The position numbers and the translations under genes are program-made. A stretch of 6,210 nucleotides of DNA, taken from Candidatus Lambdaproteobacteria bacterium. GTDB lineage: Bacteria; SAR324; NAC60-12. Shown here one piece after another: positions 6,167-6,210 of this stretch. The stretch spans positions 1 to 6,210 of the forward strand of contig DTUH01000304.1 of NCBI GenBank assembly GCA_012964265.1, written 5' to 3'. The notes under the pieces are model-generated. The model made no database searches. It worked only from the letters and a program-made list of their open reading frames with translations, and was not told the origin of the DNA. Position 1 is the first letter of the stretch. Every line of letters begins with the position of its first letter.

Positions 6167-6210
6167 TAGTAAATAAAAATATAAAACTATTATGTAAATA
6201 TAATTATATA
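6167..6210. other. AT-rich 3' flank of the gene block
   Basis: After the hydrolase stop come two more in-frame stops (TAG 6167-6169, TAA 6170-6172) and then almost pure A/T to the window end. I see no GC-rich hairpin followed by a T-run here, so no intrinsic terminator is called; one may lie beyond the window. Confidence 0.5.

Overview
This 6.2 kb window looks like ordinary chromosomal DNA from a Gram-negative bacterium, AT-rich by eye and most likely in or near the Gammaproteobacteria. The best taxonomic clue is a full-length PpnN/YgdH-type nucleosidase (452 aa) with the three-part layout of the E. coli enzyme. A ChaC-type gamma-glutamylcyclotransferase, an FmdB-type zinc ribbon and two exported proteins fit the same picture. 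I see no rRNA, tRNA, CRISPR array, transposase, phage gene or plasmid origin.

Layout. (1) 1-1543, minus strand: the N-terminal 514 codons of an exported, cysteine-free, partly helical protein that I do not recognise; its 3' end lies outside the window. (2) 1544-1921: a 378-base divergent intergenic region with candidate promoters facing both ways, a tandem 9-bp repeat and an 8-bp inverted repeat. (3) 1922-2122, plus strand: a 66-aa FmdB/CxxC_CxxC_SSSS zinc-ribbon protein with a good promoter and Shine-Dalgarno site. (4) 2123-2316: a short gap with weak promoter candidates. (5) 2317-6166, plus strand: four tightly spaced genes, namely ppnN, a chaC-like gene (ATGA overlap), a membrane-anchored purple-acid-phosphatase-like metallophosphoesterase (10-nt gap) and an alpha/beta hydrolase (43-nt gap). 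(6) 6167-6210: AT-rich end with two further in-frame stops.

How the genes may work together. The spacing of the four-gene block suggests one transcript. PpnN splits nucleoside monophosphates into base and ribose 5-phosphate, ChaC breaks down glutathione, the phosphoesterase should act on phosphate esters outside the cytoplasmic membrane, and the hydrolase has no known substrate. A turnover or salvage role is a reasonable inference, but the sequence does not prove it.

I found no clear undescribed system. The most notable points are the changed signature motifs in PpnN, the unrecognised exported protein, a CxxC motif in the ChaC-like enzyme, the lack of Shine-Dalgarno sites at the block's starts, and the repeat structure in the divergent intergenic region.
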